Origin: Algibacter sp.
Lineage (GTDB): Bacteria > Bacteroidota > Bacteroidia > Flavobacteriales > Flavobacteriaceae
NCBI RefSeq assembly: GCF_029245835.1
Contig: NZ_JAQWOO010000006.1
Coordinates: 1-38,046, forward strand
Direction: 5' to 3'
DNA: 38,046 nucleotides
Shown piece after piece: positions 34,422-38,046 of the stretch. Position numbers and translations under genes: made by a program. Every line of letters starts with the position of its first letter. Position 1 is the first letter of the stretch. The notes under the pieces were generated by a model that was not told the DNA's origin, made no database searches, and saw only the letters and a list, made by a program, of their open reading frames with translations.

Positions 34422-36155
34422 TTAAATATCTAAATCGAAAGTTTTTCTTAAAAGATCAATGTTGGGATTTTTCTCTTTTAATTTTTCAAATTTATCAGCA
34501 GCAGTGTACGCATATTTCTTCTCCATAACCTCGTTTACTGCTATAGATAAATTAATATCGTAATTACTCAAGGTCTTTCTTATATACGCTAACAAATCGT
34601 ATTGTTGGCGCTCCAATTCCACTTTATTTGTAGCATTAGGAAACTCTAAATGAATGGTATTACCCTTTATTTTCGGTGTATCAATGGATAAAATGGATGC
34701 TAAATTATGCTTGCCCTTTTCTCTTAATTTTTCTATAAACGTATTCCAAGCAGTAAAAAAATCTTTATCAATAAAAGGTTCTGATGGTAAGTTTTCCTCA
34801 TCAATAACCACATCCATTTGTTTAATAAGATGTTCTTTTTTTGCTCTGATACTTGATAAAGAAAGTCCGGATGCGCGTTTAGATTCTTGTTTTAAAACAA
34901 TTTTTGGAGGTTCTTTTACCTGAAGTTGTTTAATAACTTTAGGTACTTTTTCTGTAGGTTCTGATAATTCTTTTTTCGCTTCTGCGGAAGTGTTAGCGTT
35001 TTCAGTTTTATTAGGAATGGTAACCGGAATAGGAGTAATACCCTTTTTTCTGAAGTAAGCTGTTGGAATTATGTAATGTTTGCTATTTTTTTTTTCTCCA
35101 TCATAAGTGATAGAGGCAAGCTGCATTAAAGTCAATTCAACAAGTAAGCGTTGATTTTTGCTTGTTTTATATTTGAGGTCACAATCGTTAGCCAGATTAA
35201 TGCCTTGCATGAGAAACTCTTGGGAGGCTTTTTTAGATTGCTCTAAGTATTTTGCTTGTGTTTGCTCGCCAACCTCAAGAAGTTCTATAGTCTCGGGGGT
35301 TTTACTAACTAGTAAATCTCTAAAATGAGACGCTAATCCAGCAATAAAATGATGCCCATCAAAACCTTTTGAAAGCGTATTATTAAATTGAAGCAATAAT
35401 TCTGGAATCTTATTTTCTAAAATAAGGTTGGTACTTGTAAAATAGGTCTCGTAATCAAGCACGTTTAAATTCTCTGTAACGGCTTGTCTGCTTAGGTTTT
35501 TACCAGAAAAGCTGACTACACGATCAAAAATAGATAGCGCGTCACGCATGGCGCCATCAGCTTTTTGGGCTATAATATGCAACGCATCATCTTCCGCAGT
35601 AACACCTTGTTCTCCAGCAATATATTTTAAATAAGCCTTAGCATCTTTAACCGTTATACGTTTGAAATCAAAAATTTGACAACGCGATAATATGGTTGGA
35701 ATGATTTTATGTTTTTCGGTAGTTGCTAAAATAAAAATACAATGCTTAGGAGGCTCTTCTAAGGTTTTAAGAAACGCATTAAAAGCAGCTTGAGAGAGCA
35801 TGTGTACCTCATCAATAATATACACTTTGTATTTCCCAACTTGTGGCGGGATACGAACTTGGTCGGTTAAACTTCTAATATCGTCAACTGAATTGTTTGA
35901 AGCTGCATCGAGTTCAAAAATATTGAATGCAAAATCTTCATCGCCAGTTTCGTTACCATCGCTATTAATCATTTTAGCCAAAATACGGGCGCAGGTAGTT
36001 TTACCAACACCACGAGGGCCTGTAAATAATAAAGCTTGTGCTAAATGATTGTTTTCAATGGCATTCAATAAGGTGTTTGTAATAGCCTGCTGACCCACGA
36101 CGTCTTTAAACGTTTGGGGTCTGTATTTTCTAGCCGATACTACAAAGTGTTCCAA
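34422..36155 (-). CDS. dnaX: DNA polymerase III subunit gamma/tau
   Basis: 577 residues, clamp-loader ATPase. Walker A FTGPRGVGKTTCARIL at about residue 42, Walker B VYIIDEVHML at about 110, sensor 1 ATTEKH and the SRC arginine finger at about 155; domains II-III to about 355; then a Lys/Glu-rich linker and the tau tail (about 440-577). The Cys4 zinc module between Walker A and B found in E. coli DnaX is absent (INSDGNETGDEDFAFN instead), as I recall for flavobacteria. The start is a TTG; upstream in frame there is a stop and no ATG. An A10 run at codons 354-357 is described separately. Confidence 0.95.
   Translation of the reverse strand: MEHFVVSARKYRPQTFKDVVGQQAITNTLLNAIENNHLAQALLFTGPRGVGKTTCARILAKMINSDGNETGDEDFAFNIFELDAASNNSVDDIRSLTDQVRIPPQVGKYKVYIIDEVHMLSQAAFNAFLKTLEEPPKHCIFILATTEKHKIIPTILSRCQIFDFKRITVKDAKAYLKYIAGEQGVTAEDDALHIIAQKADGAMRDALSIFDRVVSFSGKNLSRQAVTENLNVLDYETYFTSTNLILENKIPELLLQFNNTLSKGFDGHHFIAGLASHFRDLLVSKTPETIELLEVGEQTQAKYLEQSKKASQEFLMQGINLANDCDLKYKTSKNQRLLVELTLMQLASITYDGEKKNSKHYIIPTAYFRKKGITPIPVTIPNKTENANTSAEAKKELSEPTEKVPKVIKQLQVKEPPKIVLKQESKRASGLSLSSIRAKKEHLIKQMDVVIDEENLPSEPFIDKDFFTAWNTFIEKLREKGKHNLASILSIDTPKIKGNTIHLEFPNATNKVELERQQYDLLAYIRKTLSNYDINLSIAVNEVMEKKYAYTAADKFEKLKEKNPNIDLLRKTFDLDI
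35086..35095 (-). promoter_or_regulatory. A10 slippage candidate inside dnaX
   Basis: On the coding strand ten A residues span codons 354-357 (GAA AAA AAA AAT AGC). A -1 shift or one extra A in the mRNA gives GAA AAA AAA AAA TAG, an immediate stop, and a 357-residue product ending right after clamp-loader domain III. That is what a gamma subunit is in E. coli (ribosomal frameshift) and Thermus (transcriptional slippage). Confidence 0.5.
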
Positions 36156-36202
36156 TTTTTCTGAATTTAGTCCAGCATCTTCTGATGCTTATTGAATAGT
36201 AA

Positions 36203-36210
36203 CAAAGTTA
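36203..36210 (-). promoter_or_regulatory. dnaX promoter -7 box
   Basis: On the minus strand TAACTTTG is an exact TAnnTTTG box, 47 bases upstream of the dnaX start. The -33 element is weak. Confidence 0.5.
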
Positions 36211-36392
36211 AAAATTCAGTTTTGAATTTAGAATTTTGAACTGGAAATTTAATAGGAGTTATTAACAAAAATAAACCATTTATAATGAATGGATTTGTGC
36301 TATTTATTTGATAAAATATATGATTTTGTTTAAAAATTGATAAAATTGATTGAAACTAAACTCTATCTTTACCTTACCTATAACAAATCAAA

Positions 36393-37250
36393 ATGAATAG
36401 TTCTGAAAAAAACGCATTAAAAAATGAACTGCACTATGATAAAATATATAGTGACATTAACATTTAATACATTCTAAATAAAATTAAAAATTTAGAAGGT
36501 TTTATGTATGATGCAACACGAACTGATACAAGTTGGGTTGGGCTATATCACGGAAATTTTCAAAATGAATTAAAAGGTAAAAAAATTCTAGAATTAGGAT
36601 GTGGAGATTGTGCAAATGCGGCGGTAATGGCAGCTTTTGGTGCGGAAGTTTATGCTAATGATATTTCTCAAAAACCGGGTGAAATCATTAATAAACTTAA
36701 TACAAGTCATAAATTTGAATTTGAAATTAAATTTATTAAAGGAGACTTTTTAAAGGCTGATATAAAAAATAATTTTTATGATATTGTTATTGGAAAAGCT
36801 TTTGTGCACCACCTAACTCATGATCAGGAAGTTAAATTTACTAAAAAAATTGTTTCCATACTAAAGGCAAATGGTTTAGTAAGATATTTTGAACCTGCTA
36901 TAAACAATAAGTTTTTAGACCATTTAAGATGGTTAACGCCTGTACCAGGTAGACCTTCAAAATTTCAAAGAAGAAAGTTTGAACAATGGCGAATAAATGA
37001 CCCACATCCAGAAAGAGATAATTCTTCTAAGCATTATGAAAAAATTGGTAAGAAATACTTTGAAGAGACTAGAATAGTTCCTATAGGCACAATTGAAAGA
37101 TTTCATAGAATACTTCCGAAAAAATATAGTAGAAGATTTAGAAGATTTGCTTTTAAGTTTGAAAGAAAGCTTCCTAAATCAATAAATTTATCCTTAACAA
37201 GAAGTCATTTAATAGAATATAAAATACCTAAAAAGCAAAAGGGAACATAA
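36393..37250 (+). pseudogene. Class I SAM methyltransferase with in-frame stop at codon 25
   Basis: The full frame runs from ATG at 36393 (MNSSEKNALKNELHYDKIYS) to 37250, 285 residues, but codon 25 (36465-36467) is TAA, between DINI and YILNKIKNL. The remainder is open from an internal ATG at 36504 (248 residues). The Rossmann core is intact: KILELGCGDCANAAVMAAFG (motif I), YANDIS (motif II), YDIVIGKAFVHHL (motif IV). The C-terminal half is basic. The substrate is unknown. Either the gene is newly inactivated or a shortened form is made from 36504; the lost N-terminus usually forms part of the cap over SAM. Confidence 0.75.
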
Positions 37251-37343
37251 AACTTCCATTTAAAGTATAAACTAGCAAGTAATAGAGTTTTAAGGATAGT
37301 TTCGAAATATTTATATTCATGAGTTCACTAATTTAAAATAAAA

Positions 37344-37400
37344 CTCACTAATAAAACCCCGCATCGACTATAGGAACGCGGATTTGTAGCCCTTCGACTC
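37344..37400. repeat. Intergenic repeat-like palindromes upstream of rnpB
   Basis: CCGC...GCGG arms flank a short loop near 37358-37381, followed by CCCTTCGACTCCGCTCAG (37391-37408), a sequence I recall as a dispersed element in Flavobacteriaceae. One copy is in view. The rest of the 263-base gap has no coding frame. Confidence 0.35.
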
Positions 37401-37476
37401 CGCTCAGAAGAAAACTTCAAGCCTAATCCCTATGAAAAGCTATTGGGGGTAGGTAACACCCAAATGTTTAAATATA

Positions 37477-37509
37477 TTTAGATTATAGTTTTAGTTTATT
37501 GTAATTTTG
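37477..37509 (+). promoter_or_regulatory. rnpB promoter
   Basis: TAATTTTG at 37502-37509 is an exact -7 box, with TTTAG about 20 bases upstream as -33. The predicted start near 37514 coincides with the first base of the P1 helix of the RNA. Confidence 0.65.
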
Positions 37510-37513
37510 TGAT

Positions 37514-37859
37514 TAAGTAAATCGCCTTATCGCTTCTTGATTTAATTAAGAGGAGGAAAGTCCGAACACCGTAGTGCAACATAGTGGCTAATAACCACCA
37601 GCCGTGAGGTTAGGAAAAGTGCAACAGAAAGTATGTACAGGTCATGCTGTAGTGAAACCAGGTAAACTCTATGTGGTGCAATGTCATGTAAACCAACGTC
37701 CCGATGGGAGAGGGCTGCACGCTCAATGTTGGAGGGTAGGCAGCTAAAGTGTATGGGTAACTATGCACGTAGATAAATGATAAGGGTGTTTTGAACCTTA
37801 TTTGGAGAGATCCTGAAACAAGTTCAGGACATACAGAATTCGGCTTATAGATTTACTTA
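37514..37859 (+). ncRNA. rnpB: RNase P RNA (class A-like)
   Basis: About 346 bases. The ends pair as helix P1 (TAAGTAAATC with GATTTACTTA). The universal core is present: GAGGAAAGTCCGAACACC at the 5' side (37551 on), the internal GAAACCAGGTAAACTC segment, and ACAGAATTCGGCTTAT at the 3' side. P4 pairs as CCGAA/TTCGG, a covariation of the CCGGG/CCCGG seen in E. coli. The RNA is the catalytic subunit that removes tRNA 5' leaders. An extra hairpin at 37811-37829 sits just before the 3' core. Ends are set from P1 and the promoter. Confidence 0.93.
37811..37829 (+). repeat. REP-like hairpin inside RNase P RNA
   Basis: TCCTGAAACAAGTTCAGGA: perfect 7-bp stem with 5-base loop. This sequence type (CTGAAACAAGTTCAG) is one I recall as a common dispersed intergenic palindrome in Flavobacteriaceae. 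It lies between the ATAAGG/CCTTAT hairpin and the conserved ACAGAA. Confidence 0.5.
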
Positions 37860-37868
37860 GATATAAAC

Positions 37869-37896
37869 AACCCTTCTTGTATTTCAAGAAGGGTTT
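37869..37896 (+). terminator. Terminator of rnpB
   Basis: Perfect stem AACCCTTCTTG (37869-37879) / CAAGAAGGGTT (37885-37895), loop of 5, 9 bases after the RNA 3' end. The following T-run is short. Confidence 0.8.
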
Positions 37897-37909
37897 GCTG
37901 TTAAGAAAA

Positions 37910-38046
37910 GACACTATCCTAAAAAGTGTGTAAGTTCAAAATTTCAGGGTTAAATTATTTATAGTTTAATCCTGTTTTCAAATATAGCTAAAAATTGGTT
38001 GAGTATAATTCCCCAATTTCTAACAGGCATTATCCATTTTTTAGTG
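37910..38046 (-). mobile_element. IS256-family insertion sequence, 3' end only
   Basis: The window closes inside a second foreign element. Its terminus is near 37910 (GACACTATCCTAAAAAGTGT), which fits the terminal repeats of IS256-family elements, followed by about 50 bases and the end of the transposase gene. The other end is outside the window. Confidence 0.8.
37959..38046 (-). CDS. IS256/Mutator-family transposase (C-terminal fragment in window)
   Basis: The last 28 codons and stop are visible: KKWIMPVRNWGIILNQFLAI, then FENRIKL. The KWxxPxRNWGxxLNQF pattern is the well-conserved end of Mutator-type (IS256) transposases. The catalytic DDE region is beyond the window edge. Confidence 0.88.
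   Translation of the reverse strand, partial: TKKWIMPVRNWGIILNQFLAIFENRIKL

Noticed and set aside
37344-37460. Possible small RNA or tRNA in the gap before rnpB
   Set aside because: Only short palindromes resembling dispersed repeats are visible; no cloverleaf or promoter could be found.

Overview
The window is an AT-rich chromosomal segment from a member of the Flavobacteriaceae (Bacteroidota). The evidence is: type IX secretion (T9SS) sorting domains of both type A and type B, PorP/SprF-family proteins, Bacteroidota-type -7 boxes (TAnnTTTG) ahead of several genes, near absence of Shine-Dalgarno sites, and a flavobacterial style DnaX and RNase P RNA. A marine clade is plausible but cannot be fixed from the sequence alone.

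Layout. 1-288 is the end of an IS3-family element. 379-7686 is mostly housekeeping: a BON/LysM protein, rpsA with a long structured leader, a tight cluster pyrR / pyrB - small STAS-like protein - DUF3291 protein - rnz, a decayed SRPBCC gene hidden in the gap after rnz, and pdxH. 7854-8840 holds a CAP-domain lipoprotein and a DUF1801 protein. 8964-10799 is a T9SS type A cargo gene cut in two by an IS630-family element (9178-10295), exactly between the passenger and its sorting domain. 10877-28988, all on the minus strand, is the accessory core: two paralogous modules, each made of a large secreted repeat protein with a type B sorting domain, a PorP/SprF-like outer-membrane protein and a PorE-like TPR/PD40/CRD/OmpA protein. 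One module carries a tandem second PorE-like copy and is preceded by a small secreted protein. 29390-32973 is a polyphosphate cluster (sixA-like, ppk1, ppx). 33163-36155 has an outer-membrane beta-barrel protein, a MiaE-like hydroxylase and dnaX. 36393-37250 is a methyltransferase gene with an in-frame stop. 37514-37859 is the RNase P RNA gene. The window ends inside an IS256-family element.

How it works together. The two modules look like self-contained surface-adhesin export sets: the type B domain targets the adhesin to the T9SS, the SprF-like protein is the dedicated outer-membrane partner, and the PorE-like lipid-free OmpA protein probably links the complex to peptidoglycan. TCGA boxes at about 20-bp spacing occur upstream of one module, in the divergent gap beside the other, and upstream of the CAP lipoprotein, hinting at a shared regulator. 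Other second-look items are an A10 run in dnaX placed where slippage would give a short gamma-like product, an A7 frameshift in the IS630 transposase, and a repeat-like hairpin inside the RNase P RNA.
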